Below, piece after piece: positions 44,006 through 52,885 of a stretch of 64,000 bases of DNA (within the stretch, counting starts at the first letter, position 1; every line of letters begins with the position of its first letter). The DNA is from Nonomuraea rubra (GTDB taxonomy: Bacteria > Actinomycetota > Actinomycetes > Streptosporangiales > Streptosporangiaceae). The translations under genes and the position numbers were made by a program. The stretch is taken from assembly GCF_014207985.1 (NCBI RefSeq), contig NZ_JACHMI010000001.1, positions 2,463,001-2,527,000 of the forward strand, written 5' to 3'. The notes under the pieces were generated by a model. It searched no databases. It was not told where the DNA came from and was given only the letters and a program-made list of their open reading frames with translations.

Positions 44006-46085
44006 TCAGCGCGTCGAGGGCCTCGACCCTGGAGCCGCTGACCAGCAGCGGGTTGATCTCCAGCGACTCCAGCCCGTCGCCCAGCGACTCGGCGAACGCC
44101 GCCACCCGCGCCACCACGCCCGCCACCGCGTCCAGGTCCGCGGGCTCGGTGCCCCTGACCCCGTCCAGCAGCGCGGCGCCGCGCAGCTCCGTGAGCGCCG
44201 TACGCACCTCGCCGGCGTCCACCGGCAGCACCCGCAGCGCCGTGTCACGCAGCACCTCCACCCAGACCCCGCCCAGCCCCACGGCCAGCGTGAGGCCCCA
44301 GGCCGGATCCCGTACGACGCCGACCAGCAGCTCGATCCCGCCACGGCGCTGCGGCTGGACGAGCACGCCGTCCAGCGACGGCACCGCGGCGACGATCTCC
44401 CGGTACGCCTGCCGCACCTCCTCCGCCCCGCCGAGCCCGAGCCGGACCCCGCCGACGTCGCTCTTGTGCCCGAGCCCCTCGGCGGCGGCCTTGAGCACCA
44501 CGGGCGAGCCGAACCGCTCGGCCGCCGCCACCGCCGCCGATTCGTCGCGGGCCAGCTCCGACGGCACCACCGGCAGCCCGGCGGCGGCCAGCAGTGCGGC
44601 GGCCCGATGCTCGGCCCACACCCCGCTCGCCCCCTCGGGCGGCGCCACGGCGCGGGGGAGCGGAGCGGCGGGCCTGGACAGGACGCGCTCGCGCTGCTCC
44701 GACCAGCGCACGGCCGCCCCGATGGCCTGCAGCCCGTGCTCGATCCCGCCCGCCACGTAAGGGAACCCGGTCTCCGCCTGCACCCGCCGCCCGAACTCGG
44801 TCACGTCCGTCAGCACGTTGCTCACCACCACGACCGGCACCGGCGAGGCGGCGATCCTCCCCGCGCTGGCCGCGTACGTGGCCAGCACCGGAGCCGGGTC
44901 GGGCGGCGCCACCTTGGGCGGCTCCGACAGCAGCATGATCAGGTCGATCCCCGGGTCCGCGGTCACCGCCTCCAGCGCCCGGCCGAGCAGGGTCCGGTCG
45001 ATGAGCACGTACCCGGTGACGTCGAGCGGGTTCTGCACGGTGCCGAAGGACGGGACGATCTCCGCCAGCCGCGCCACCGTCTCCGGCGCGAACGGCGGCA
45101 ATTCCAGCCCCTCGTCCTCGGCCCGGTCAGCGATGATCTCCGAGGCGCCGCCCGACGGGGTGACGACCCCGACCCGCCGCCCCGGCAGCGGCCCCGAGGA
45201 CGCCAGCAGCCCGGCCGTGATGATGAGGTCCTCCAGCGACCGCACCCTGATCACGCCGAGCTGCCGCAACGCCGCGTCGATGACGTCGTCGTCGCCCACC
45301 AGCGCGCCCGTGTGCGCCTGCGCGGTGTGCGAGGCCAGCTTGCTGCGCCCGATCTTGAGCGCCACGATCGGCTTGCCGGCCTCCAGGGCCCGCCGCGCCA
45401 CGCGGGAGAACTCGGCCGGGTTCCTGATCGTCTCCAGGAACAGCGCGATCACCCTGGTCGCCGGATCGTCCACCAGGTAGTCGATCACGTCCGTGACGGT
45501 CACGACCGACTCGTTGCCCATGGACGTCAGGAGGCTGACCCCCACGTTGCGGGCCTGCGCGAACCCGAGCACGGAGCTGGCCAGCGCCCCGCTCTGCAAC
45601 ACCACGCCGACAGCGCCGCGCAGCAGCGGCTGGGGGATGGGCAGCCCGTACGGTGTCACGCCGGCGGCCGCGTTGATGTAGCCGTTGCCGTTCGGCCCGA
45701 GGATCGTCAGCCCGTTCTCGGCGGCGAAGGCCGCGATCTCCGCCTCCAGCCGCGCCCCCTCCTCCCCGGCCTCCCCGAACCCGGCGGTCAGGATCACGTA
45801 ACACCGGATCCCCAGCTTGGCGCCCTCCCGCAGCACGCCGAGCACGGCCGCGGTCGGCACCATCACGTACGCCAGGTCCACCCGCTCGGGTACCTCCGCC
45901 AGGCTCCGGTACGCGGCCTGGCCGTGCACCACGCCGCCCCGCGGATTGACCAGGTGGACGGGCCCGGGGAAGCCGTGCGCACGCAGGTTGGCCAGCGTGC
46001 TGATCGACCACCCCGACTTGTCCGTGGCGCCCACCAGGGCGATCGAGCGCGGATTGAACAGCTCCCCAACCGACATGTACGTCAT
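43992..46085 (-). CDS. acyl-CoA synthetase (ADP-forming type) fused with ATP-grasp domain
   Basis: 697 residues. N-terminal CoA-binding domain (about 5-130: NPRSIALVGATDKSGW), succinyl-CoA-ligase-like domain (about 145-440: SGALASSVLGFAQARNVGVS, TGALVGDDDVIDAALRQLGV) and a C-terminal ATP-grasp domain (about 480-690). Makes or uses acyl-CoA with ATP/ADP; entry step of the island's pathway is likely. ATG 46085 overlaps the acyl-CoA dehydrogenase stop (ATGA); ATG 46076 is an alternative. Convergent with the DUF4242 gene. Confidence 0.88.
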   Translation of the reverse strand: MTYMSVGELFNPRSIALVGATDKSGWSISTLANLRAHGFPGPVHLVNPRGGVVHGQAAYRSLAEVPERVDLAYVMVPTAAVLGVLREGAKLGIRCYVILTAGFGEAGEEGARLEAEIAAFAAENGLTILGPNGNGYINAAAGVTPYGLPIPQPLLRGAVGVVLQSGALASSVLGFAQARNVGVSLLTSMGNESVVTVTDVIDYLVDDPATRVIALFLETIRNPAEFSRVARRALEAGKPIVALKIGRSKLASHTAQAHTGALVGDDDVIDAALRQLGVIRVRSLEDLIITAGLLASSGPLPGRRVGVVTPSGGASEIIADRAEDEGLELPPFAPETVARLAEIVPSFGTVQNPLDVTGYVLIDRTLLGRALEAVTADPGIDLIMLLSEPPKVAPPDPAPVLATYAASAGRIAASPVPVVVVSNVLTDVTEFGRRVQAETGFPYVAGGIEHGLQAIGAAVRWSEQRERVLSRPAAPLPRAVAPPEGASGVWAEHRAAALLAAAGLPVVPSELARDESAAVAAAERFGSPVVLKAAAEGLGHKSDVGGVRLGLGGAEEVRQAYREIVAAVPSLDGVLVQPQRRGGIELLVGVVRDPAWGLTLAVGLGGVWVEVLRDTALRVLPVDAGEVRTALTELRGAALLDGVRGTEPADLDAVAGVVARVAAFAESLGDGLESLEINPLLVSGSRVEALDALITWR

Positions 46086-47236
46086 TCCCCGATGAGTCCG
46101 AGCCGGGCGTGGCCCTTGATGAGGTTGCGGGCGATCGTACGGCGCTGGATCTCGTCGGTGCCCTCGAAGATGCGCAGCAGGCGCAGCTCCCGGTACCAGC
46201 GCTCGATCGGCAGCTCCTTGGTATAGCCCATGCCCCCGTGGATCTGCAGCACCCGGTCCACGACCTGGTTGGCCATGACGGCGCCGTTCAGCTTGGCGAT
46301 CGAGGAGGCGTGCCGGGCGTCCAGGCCCTGGCCCACCCGCCAGGCCGCGTACAGCGTCAGCCACTTGGCCGCCTCGATCTCCACCTGGGAGTCGGCGATC
46401 ATCCACTGGATGGCCTGGTAATTGGAGATGGTCTGGCCCATGGACTTGCGGATCTTGGCGTAGTCGACGGCCATCTGCAACATGCGCTCCGCCGAGCCGA
46501 TGGCGCGCGCCGGGATCATGTAGCGGCCCTGGCCGATCCACTGCATGGCCAGCTCGAAGCCCTTGCCGAGCTCGCCGAGGATGTTCTCCTCCGGCACCCG
46601 TACGTCCTCGAACACGAGCGAGGCCGGGCCCCACTGGCCCATGGTGGGGATGGGCTCGGACTTCCAGCCCATGTCGCGGTCCACCAGGAAGCAGGTGACG
46701 CCGTGCTCCCCGGCCAGGGCGAAGACCATGACGAAGTCCGCCTCGTTCCCGCCGGTGATGAACGTCTTCTCGCCGCTGATCACCCACTCGGAGCCGTCGC
46801 GGACGGCCCTGGTGCGGATGTTGCGGGCGTCGGAGCCGGCGCCGGGCTCGGTGATCGCGAAGCAGGAACGGCGCTCGCCCTCGATGGTGGGGATCAGGTA
46901 GCGCTGCTTCTGCTCCTCGGTGCCGGCGTAGAGGATGTTGTCGGCGCTGCCGCCGAACGAGAACGGCACGAACGTCCGGCCGATCTCCATGGCGATGATC
47001 GCGGACATGATCGGGCCGAGGGCGGCTCCGCCGTACTCCTCGGGGGTGTTGATCCCCCAGAAGCCGGACTTCCTGGCCTTGGCGCGCAGATCGCGCAGCA
47101 CGTCGGGGTCCAGGCCCGGGCGGCCCTCGCGCTCGTTGCGCAGGACCTCGGGCTCCAGCGGCATGACCTCCTTCTCGATGAAGGCGCGGACGGTGTCGCG
47201 GATCTGGCGTTCCTCGGGAGTGAGCGAGAAGTCCAC
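46082..47236 (-). CDS. acyl-CoA dehydrogenase
   Basis: 384 residues, standard FAD-dependent fold. Signatures: CFAITEPGAGSDARNIRTRA, WVISGEKTFITGG and the C-terminal QIHGGMGYTKELPIERWYRELRLLRIFEGTDEIQ as separate motifs; the Glu of FEGTDEI region is in the position of the catalytic base region of the family. GTG start with GGAGG upstream. First gene of an operon with the CoA ligase, preceded by operator D. Confidence 0.93.
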   Translation of the reverse strand: MDFSLTPEERQIRDTVRAFIEKEVMPLEPEVLRNEREGRPGLDPDVLRDLRAKARKSGFWGINTPEEYGGAALGPIMSAIIAMEIGRTFVPFSFGGSADNILYAGTEEQKQRYLIPTIEGERRSCFAITEPGAGSDARNIRTRAVRDGSEWVISGEKTFITGGNEADFVMVFALAGEHGVTCFLVDRDMGWKSEPIPTMGQWGPASLVFEDVRVPEENILGELGKGFELAMQWIGQGRYMIPARAIGSAERMLQMAVDYAKIRKSMGQTISNYQAIQWMIADSQVEIEAAKWLTLYAAWRVGQGLDARHASSIAKLNGAVMANQVVDRVLQIHGGMGYTKELPIERWYRELRLLRIFEGTDEIQRRTIARNLIKGHARLGLIGE

Positions 47237-47257
47237 AGCCGCCTCCTGGTGCTATTT

Positions 47258-47274
47258 CTAGAATCGTTCTCTAG
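47258..47274. promoter_or_regulatory. TetR-regulon operator D
   Basis: CTAGAAT-CGT-TCTCTAG: two changes from the consensus. It lies 22 bp upstream of the acyl-CoA dehydrogenase start on the minus strand. Confidence 0.75.
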
Positions 47275-47304
47275 GAAGACATTCCAACTGTTACGGCTCT
47301 GTGT

Positions 47305-47321
47305 CAAGAATCTGATTCTAG
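47305..47321. promoter_or_regulatory. TetR-regulon operator E (autoregulation)
   Basis: CAAGAAT-CTG-ATTCTAG: one change from consensus, 26 bp upstream of the TetR start codon. Together with D it frames the divergent promoter region. Confidence 0.78.
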
Positions 47322-47346
47322 AATTCCGGCGGCTAGGATGGTTGCC

Positions 47347-47958
47347 ATGGCACGCAAGTCCTCGTGGGAGTGGAGCCGTACGGCGCAGACCCGCCAGAGC
47401 ATGCTGCAGGCGGCGCGCGAGGTCTTCGGCGAGCACGGCTTCGCCGAGGCCAACGTCTCGGAGGTCGTCGCCCGCGCCGGCTCCAGCGTCGGCAGCCTCT
47501 ACCACCACTTCGGCGGCAAGACCGAGCTCTTCCTCGCCCTGTACGAGGACCACCAGGCCGCCCACGAGCAGGCTTCGGCCTCCAGCGTGGCCAAGGCCAG
47601 GAAGGACGGGGTCTCCGACCCGGTGGAGCTGCTGATCGCGGGGGCCAGGGCGTACCTCGCGGGGGCGTGGGAGCGGCGCGACCTGGTCCGCCTCTTCATC
47701 GACGGCGACGGCCCGCCGGGCTTCGAGCTCATCCGCCGCACGCGGGGGCGCGAGTGGGTCCGCCAGAACGCGGTGCTCCTGGGTGCCGGTGGTGACCCCC
47801 TTGATCGGTTCACGGTGGCCGTCCTGACGAGCATCATCGGCGAGGCGGCCCGGGAGGTCGCCACCTCCGACACCGAGGAGGAGGCCCGGGAGGTCATCGA
47901 GGCCGCCATGACCCTGATCCACCGCCTCGACCCCCTCCGGGCCCTCGACGAGACCTGA
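47347..47958 (+). CDS. TetR-family regulator of the catabolic island
   Basis: 203 residues. Helix-turn-helix at about residues 12-57 (TRQSMLQAAREVFGEHGFAEANVSEVVARAGSSVGSLYHHFGGK, as separate motifs) and a C-terminal ligand domain. ATG 47347 has AGGA upstream; ATG 47338 is the alternative. It sits in the middle of the island and has a copy of the 17-bp palindrome in its own promoter, so I infer it binds all six sites and is released by an acyl-CoA intermediate, as known for KstR2/FadR-like TetR proteins. Confidence 0.9.
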   Translation: MARKSSWEWSRTAQTRQSMLQAAREVFGEHGFAEANVSEVVARAGSSVGSLYHHFGGKTELFLALYEDHQAAHEQASASSVAKARKDGVSDPVELLIAGARAYLAGAWERRDLVRLFIDGDGPPGFELIRRTRGREWVRQNAVLLGAGGDPLDRFTVAVLTSIIGEAAREVATSDTEEEAREVIEAAMTLIHRLDPLRALDET

Positions 47959-47966
47959 GCCCAGTG

Positions 47967-47998
47967 GGCCCGGCGGGCCGATGATGACCCGCCGGGCC
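47967..47998. terminator. bidirectional terminator between tetR and maoC
   Basis: Perfect 11-bp stem GGCCCGGCGGG (47967-47977) and CCCGCCGGGCC (47988-47998) with a 10-nt loop, in the 46-bp gap between two convergent genes. Confidence 0.75.
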
Positions 47999-48004
47999 GG
48001 AGTA

Positions 48005-48823
48005 TCAGGCGATGGTCGCGCGCCCCCGGTCGATCACCACGGTCCCGTCGTCCTTGGCGGTCCTGAACAGCACCTCGGTCCCGTCCACCCAGATCGACAC
48101 CGTGAGCGACTCCCCGGGGAAGACCGGGCTGGAGAACCGCCCCGACATGGCCTTGAACCGCCCGGGGTCGGACCCCGCGACGGCATGCAGCAGCGCCCGC
48201 CCCGTCACGCCGTACGTGCACAACCCGTGCAGGATGGGCCGGTCGAAGCCCGCCCTGGCCGCGAACGACGGGTCGCTGTGCAGCGGGTTGTAGTCGCCGG
48301 ACAGCCGGTAGATCAGCGCCTGCTCGGGCAGGGTCGAGTACGTGACCTTGTGGTCGGGCGCCCGGTCGGGCGGTGTCCAGGTGTCGCGCGGCCCCCGGTC
48401 CCCGCCGAAGCCGCCTTCGCCCCGGATGAACACCGAGCTGCGCGAGGCGATGACGAGCTCCCCGTCGGCCAGGTCCACGGCGCGTGACTCGGAGGTGATC
48501 AGCGCGCCCGAGCCCTTGTCGTAGATCCCCGTCACGCGGGACGTGGTCCGCACGCCACCGGCCGCCGGCAGCTCGCGGTGCAGCTCGAAGCCCTGTTCGG
48601 CGTGGACGAGCATGGCCGGGTCGTAGTCGCCGAGCCGCCGCCCAGGCGCCTGGGCGGCCAGGACGGCGAACGTGGGCAGCACGCGCTGCTCCTTCTCGGT
48701 GGTGAACTCCAGCTCCGAGGTGCCCGCGCCGACGCCGAGCGCGTACAGCATGGTGTCCTTCGCGGTCCACGTGCGCTCGTACGCGGGCCCTTCGACGCCG
48801 ATCAGCGAGTGGTCGAGTGCCAT
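48005..48823 (-). CDS. MaoC/hydratase-2 family enoyl-CoA hydratase
   Basis: 272 residues forming a double hot-dog. The C-terminal half carries the full hydratase-2 motif (GDYNPLHSDPSFAARAGF then PILHG), with catalytic Asp and His; the N-terminal half is a non-catalytic hot-dog that binds the acyl chain. Same architecture as the hydratase domain of peroxisomal MFE-2. Forms R-3-hydroxyacyl-CoA. ATG start; 6 bp after the SDR gene, which would oxidise its product. Confidence 0.9.
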   Translation of the reverse strand: MALDHSLIGVEGPAYERTWTAKDTMLYALGVGAGTSELEFTTEKEQRVLPTFAVLAAQAPGRRLGDYDPAMLVHAEQGFELHRELPAAGGVRTTSRVTGIYDKGSGALITSESRAVDLADGELVIASRSSVFIRGEGGFGGDRGPRDTWTPPDRAPDHKVTYSTLPEQALIYRLSGDYNPLHSDPSFAARAGFDRPILHGLCTYGVTGRALLHAVAGSDPGRFKAMSGRFSSPVFPGESLTVSIWVDGTEVLFRTAKDDGTVVIDRGRATIA

Positions 48824-48829
48824 GGCGGG

Positions 48830-49729
48830 TCAGTCCTCCCGTCCGGGGATGCGGCCGTTGGTCAGCGCGTTCGGCGCGGCCTTCTCGACCAGGGCGGGGA
48901 TGACGGAGCCCAGCTCGGCCGGGTCCCACCGGCTGCCCTTGTCGGCCTCCGGCCCCGCGTGCCAGCCCTCGGCCACGCTGATCTTGCCGGCCCGCACGTT
49001 GAACACGCGCCCGGTGATCCCGCGCGCCTCCGCGCTGGAGAGCCAGACGACCAGCGGCGCGATGTCGTCGGGGTCGGCGCCGGTGGCGCCGGCGGGCATG
49101 AGGTTCTCGGTCATGCGGGTGAGCGCGGCGGGGGCGATGGCGTTCACGGTGATGCCGTACCGCTCCAGCTCCCTGGCCGCGATGATCGTCAGGCCCGCGA
49201 TGCCGGCCTTGGCGGCGCCGTAGTTGCCCTGCCCCGGGTTGCCGTAGATGCCGGAGGAAGAGGTGGTGTTGATGATCCGGGCGTCCACCCGCTCGCCCGC
49301 CTTGGCCTTGGAGCGCCAGTAGGCGGCGGCGTGGCGCAGCGGGGCGAACGTGCCGCGCAGGTGCACCCTGATGACGGCGTCCCACTCGTCGGCGGTCATG
49401 TTGACGAGCATCCGGTCACGCAGGATGCCGGCGTTGTTGACCAGCACGTCGAGGGTTCCGAAGTGGTCGATGGCGGCGCGGACGAGCCGCTCGGCGCCGT
49501 CGAAGTCGGAGACGTCCTCGCCGTTGACGACGGCCTGCCCGCCCATGGCCTCGATCTCCGCCACCACCTCGGCGGCCGCGCCGGACGAGCCGGTGCCGTC
49601 CACCTCCGCGCCCAGGTCGTTGACCACCACCTTCGCTCCCTGCCTGGCGAACTCCAGCGCGTGTCCCCGTCCGATGCCCCTGGCCGCACCGGTGACGATC
49701 ACCACGCGGCCTTCGACGATCCCGCTCAT
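48830..49729 (-). CDS. SDR-family (3R)-hydroxyacyl-CoA dehydrogenase-like
   Basis: 299 residues. NAD(P)-binding TGAARGIG at residues 12-19, NNAG, catalytic Ser-Tyr-Lys with YGAAK, and the long C-terminal extension seen in MFE-2-type 17-beta-HSD4 relatives. Start at ATG 49729 with GAGGTG upstream. Paired with the MaoC hydratase, giving a split MFE-2 equivalent. Operator F lies 43 bp upstream. Confidence 0.9.
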   Translation of the reverse strand: MSGIVEGRVVIVTGAARGIGRGHALEFARQGAKVVVNDLGAEVDGTGSSGAAAEVVAEIEAMGGQAVVNGEDVSDFDGAERLVRAAIDHFGTLDVLVNNAGILRDRMLVNMTADEWDAVIRVHLRGTFAPLRHAAAYWRSKAKAGERVDARIINTTSSSGIYGNPGQGNYGAAKAGIAGLTIIAARELERYGITVNAIAPAALTRMTENLMPAGATGADPDDIAPLVVWLSSAEARGITGRVFNVRAGKISVAEGWHAGPEADKGSRWDPAELGSVIPALVEKAAPNALTNGRIPGRED

Positions 49730-49772
49730 CCGACACCTCGATCCTTGACCGGCTGACGATTTGAATTGGATT

Positions 49773-49789
49773 CTAGTATTAAAATCTAG
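49773..49789. promoter_or_regulatory. TetR-regulon operator F
   Basis: CTAGTAT-TAA-AATCTAG: two symmetric changes from the consensus. It lies between the divergent SDR-MaoC operon and the MFS/thioesterase operon, ending 14 bp before the TTG start of the latter. Confidence 0.75.
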
Positions 49790-49803
49790 AAAGGACAGAG
49801 CCC

Positions 49804-51234
49804 TTGCCGGCGACGACCAACCCCACCCGCGACGCCTGGCGAACACTGTCGGTCGTGAGCCTGGCGAGCGTGCTGACCGGTCTCAGCGGCAGCGCCATCA
49901 ACGTCGCGCTGCCCGAGATCGCCCGGCACACCGGGGCCGGAGCCACGGCCGCGAGCTGGATCCTCCTGGGCTACCAGTTGACCACGACCGTGCTCATGGT
50001 GGTATTCGGCCGGCTGGCCGATCTGTTCGGCAGGCGCAGGATGTACCTGCTGGGGCTGGCCACGTACACGCTGGCGGCCCTGCTCGCGGGCCTGGCGCCG
50101 AACGCGTGGGTGATCGTGGTCATGCGGGCGCTGCAGGCGGTGGGCGGCGCGATGCTGCTCACCAACAGCGCCGCCCTGATCAGCGACGCCTTCCCGCGCG
50201 AGCGGCTGGGCGAGGGCATGGGCGTGTACGTGGCCTCGTTCTCGATCGCCGGGCTGGTCGGGCCGACGCTGGGCGGCGTGCTGGCCGAGAGCCTGGGCTG
50301 GCGGTGGGTGTTCTGGTTCAACGTGCCCGTCGGCCTCGTCTGCCTGCTGTGGGGCGTGCTGGTGCTGCCCAGGCCGCCCAGGGCCGAGCGGGAGGGCGGG
50401 CTCGACGGGCCGGGGAACGTCCTGGTCCTGGCCACCCTCGGGGGGCTGCTGCTGGCGCTGTCGGAGTTCACCCGGCTCGGCTGGGATCACCCGGTGGTGC
50501 TGGGCGGGCTGGCGGCGTTCGTGGCGGGGCTGCCGCTGTTCCTGCTCAGGGAGTCGCGGGCGGCGCATCCGGTCGTGGACCTGAGCCTGTTCAGGGAGCG
50601 GGCCTTCGCGTTCGGCACGCTGGCCTCCTTCCTCAACGCCGTGGCGCGCATGGGCATGGTCTTCCTGGTCGCGCTCTACTTCCAGGCCGTGCGCGGCGAC
50701 GACCCCGTACAGGCGGGGCTGAAGGTGCTGCCGCTGGCCGTCGCCGCCATGATCGGCTCTGTGGGCTCGGGCTTCCTGCAGCGCCTGACGAGCGCGCGCA
50801 CGCTCGCCGTGGCCGGCGCCGCGACGACCACGTGCGGGCTGGTCGTCATGCTGTCGGTGATGTCGGCCGACATGCCGTACGCGGCCGTGGCGGCGGGGCT
50901 CGTGCTCATCGGGCTCGGCTCGGGCGTGTTCCTGCCCTCCAACACCACCGCCATCCTGGACGGCCTGCCCTCCAACCGGCTCGGCATCGTCAACGCCATG
51001 CGCCTCATGCTGCAGAACACCGGCAACGTCGTCGGCACCGGCCTGGTCCTGTCGATCATCACCGCGCCGCTCCCCGCCGAGCTGCACCAGAGCGTCTTCG
51101 CCGGCACGCTCGCGCAACTCCAGGGCGGGGCGGTCGAGCAACTCGTGACCGGCTACCGCTGGGCGCTGGGCTCCATGGCCGCGATCTCGGTGCTGACCGT
51201 GCTGTCCTGCCTGGCCCGCCGCCGAGCCACCTGA
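49804..51234 (+). CDS. MFS transporter, DHA2 family
   Basis: 476 residues with about 14 hydrophobic helices. Motif A VFGRLADLFGRRRMY, motif C GLVGPTLGGVLAESLGWRWVFWFNVP. TTG start with AAAGGA upstream. Directly behind operator F, so probably part of the TetR regulon as exporter of a toxic intermediate or importer. It differs from the 12-helix carriers at either end of the island. Confidence 0.9.
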   Translation: MPATTNPTRDAWRTLSVVSLASVLTGLSGSAINVALPEIARHTGAGATAASWILLGYQLTTTVLMVVFGRLADLFGRRRMYLLGLATYTLAALLAGLAPNAWVIVVMRALQAVGGAMLLTNSAALISDAFPRERLGEGMGVYVASFSIAGLVGPTLGGVLAESLGWRWVFWFNVPVGLVCLLWGVLVLPRPPRAEREGGLDGPGNVLVLATLGGLLLALSEFTRLGWDHPVVLGGLAAFVAGLPLFLLRESRAAHPVVDLSLFRERAFAFGTLASFLNAVARMGMVFLVALYFQAVRGDDPVQAGLKVLPLAVAAMIGSVGSGFLQRLTSARTLAVAGAATTTCGLVVMLSVMSADMPYAAVAAGLVLIGLGSGVFLPSNTTAILDGLPSNRLGIVNAMRLMLQNTGNVVGTGLVLSIITAPLPAELHQSVFAGTLAQLQGGAVEQLVTGYRWALGSMAAISVLTVLSCLARRRAT

Positions 51235-51257
51235 CCCGGCCGGGTACGGTGGCGGAC

Positions 51258-51725
51258 GTGGTTGAAAGCACCCCGCCCGATGGCACCCCGCCCGATGGCA
51301 CCCCGCCCGAACGCACCCCGCCCGAACGGCACATCTTCCCCCGCGCGGTGAGATTCGGCGACATCGACTCCCAAGGGCATGTGAACAACGTGCGCTTCCT
51401 CGACTACCTCGAGGACGCCCGCTTCGGCATGCTGAGCCTCGATCCGTACGTCGCGGGCGACGAGCCGTTCAAGGGCCTGGTCGTGACCCGGCACGAGATC
51501 GACTACCGCCGCCCGCTGGGCTTCCGCGCGCAGCCGGTGCGGGTCGAGACCTGGGTGACCGAGATCAGGGCGGTGCGTTTCACCCTGCAGTACGAGATCC
51601 GCGACGACGAGGGCCTCTACGTGACGGCCAAATCCGTCATGGCGGCCTTCGACGTCGAACGGGCCGCCCCGCGCAGGCTCACCGAGAACGAGCTGACGAT
51701 CCTGAAGCGCTACGCGGCGGAATGA
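51258..51725 (+). CDS. acyl-CoA thioesterase (4HBT hot-dog)
   Basis: 155 residues. After a Pro-rich N-terminus made of 5-residue repeats (TPPDG/TPPER, four copies from a 15-bp DNA repeat, about 51271-51330), the hot-dog domain begins with RFGDIDSQGHVNNVRFLDYLEDAR, where the Asp-x-x-x-His-Val-Asn pattern of 4HBT thioesterases is intact. GTG 51258 is my choice; GTG 51249 also possible, neither has a strong ribosome site. Stop overlaps the next gene (ATGA). Probably recycles CoA from dead-end thioesters. Confidence 0.85.
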   Translation: MVESTPPDGTPPDGTPPERTPPERHIFPRAVRFGDIDSQGHVNNVRFLDYLEDARFGMLSLDPYVAGDEPFKGLVVTRHEIDYRRPLGFRAQPVRVETWVTEIRAVRFTLQYEIRDDEGLYVTAKSVMAAFDVERAAPRRLTENELTILKRYAAE

Positions 51726-52885
51726 AACGCTGGTGGATGCTGGCGCTGGGCGTCAACGCGCACGCCGGCGTCACCCTGGGGCTGTTCGGCCTGCCCCTGG
51801 TCATGCCCGAAATATTGCGACATTTCAATGTCTCGCTGCCCGTAGGCGGCCTCATCGCCAACGCCCCGGCCATCGGGGTCATGTTCGCCCTCGTCGCCTG
51901 GGGCGCGCTCGCCGACCGGTACGGCGAGCGGCTGGTCCTGGGCGCCGGCGTGGGCCTGGCCGCCGCGTCGCTGGCCGCCACGGCATTCGCGGGGAGCACC
52001 TGGGCGGTGATCACGCTGCTGGCGCTGGCGGGCGCCGCCGGCTCGGCCGCGATGGTGGGCGGCGGGCGCATCGTGCTGCGCTGGTTCGAGCCGGCGGAGC
52101 GCGGCGTCGCCATGGGGGTGCGCCAGGTCTCCTTCACCCTCGGCATGGCCGTGGCCGCCTTCGCGCTGCCACCCATGGCGCGGTCGTCCGGGTTACCGGG
52201 CGTGCTGCTGCTCTGCTCCGGCGTGAGCCTGCTGGCCGCCGTGCTGGCCGCGCTGTTCATGGCCGAGCCGCCGCGTACGATCTCCGGGCCGGGCGCGGAG
52301 CGAGCGGGCTCGCCGTACCGGCAGCCCGCTCTGTGGCGGGTGCACGCCACCAGCGCCCTGCACGTGGTGCCCCAGGTCGTGGTCAGCACGTACGGCGTGG
52401 ACTGCCTGGTCAGGACCTACGGCTGGGACGACGTGGCGGCCGGCCGGCTCTTCGGCGTGGCCGCGATCGGCGGGGCCGTGATCCGCGTCGCGGCCGGGCG
52501 CTGGTCCGACCGTGTCGGCCTGCGCATGCGGCCCCTGCTGATCCTCACCCTCGGCAACCTCGCGGTGCTGGCGCTGCTGGTCGCCGGCACGCTCACCGCC
52601 ACCCGGCTCGGGGTGGCGGCGCTCGTGCTGGCCTCGGTGATGACGGTGTCGGGCAACGGGCTGGCCTACCTCGCGGCGGGCGAGCTGGCGGGGCCGGGCT
52701 GGGCGGGCAAGGTGCTCGGCACCCACAACACGGTCCAGAACACCGTCTCCCTGGCCGTCACGCCGGTGGCCGGAGCCCTGATCGTCGGCGCCGGCTACTG
52801 GGCCGGCTTCGCGGCGGGGCTGGCCTGCGCCGTGGCCTCGCTGCCCGTCATTCCCCGGCGCTGGGAGCGGTCGAGGCGCTCCTGA
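51722..52885 (+). CDS. MFS transporter
   Basis: 387 residues, about 12 helices. Motif [14 protein letters not shown] after helix 2, second-half equivalent [14 protein letters not shown]. Similar in length to cyanate/nitrate- or aromatic acid-type carriers; substrate unknown. ATG overlaps the thioesterase stop. Its last 38 bases overlap the end of the convergent glucosidase gene, so both C-termini share DNA. Confidence 0.87.
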   Translation: MKRWWMLALGVNAHAGVTLGLFGLPLVMPEILRHFNVSLPVGGLIANAPAIGVMFALVAWGALADRYGERLVLGAGVGLAAASLAATAFAGSTWAVITLLALAGAAGSAAMVGGGRIVLRWFEPAERGVAMGVRQVSFTLGMAVAAFALPPMARSSGLPGVLLLCSGVSLLAAVLAALFMAEPPRTISGPGAERAGSPYRQPALWRVHATSALHVVPQVVVSTYGVDCLVRTYGWDDVAAGRLFGVAAIGGAVIRVAAGRWSDRVGLRMRPLLILTLGNLAVLALLVAGTLTATRLGVAALVLASVMTVSGNGLAYLAAGELAGPGWAGKVLGTHNTVQNTVSLAVTPVAGALIVGAGYWAGFAAGLACAVASLPVIPRRWERSRRS

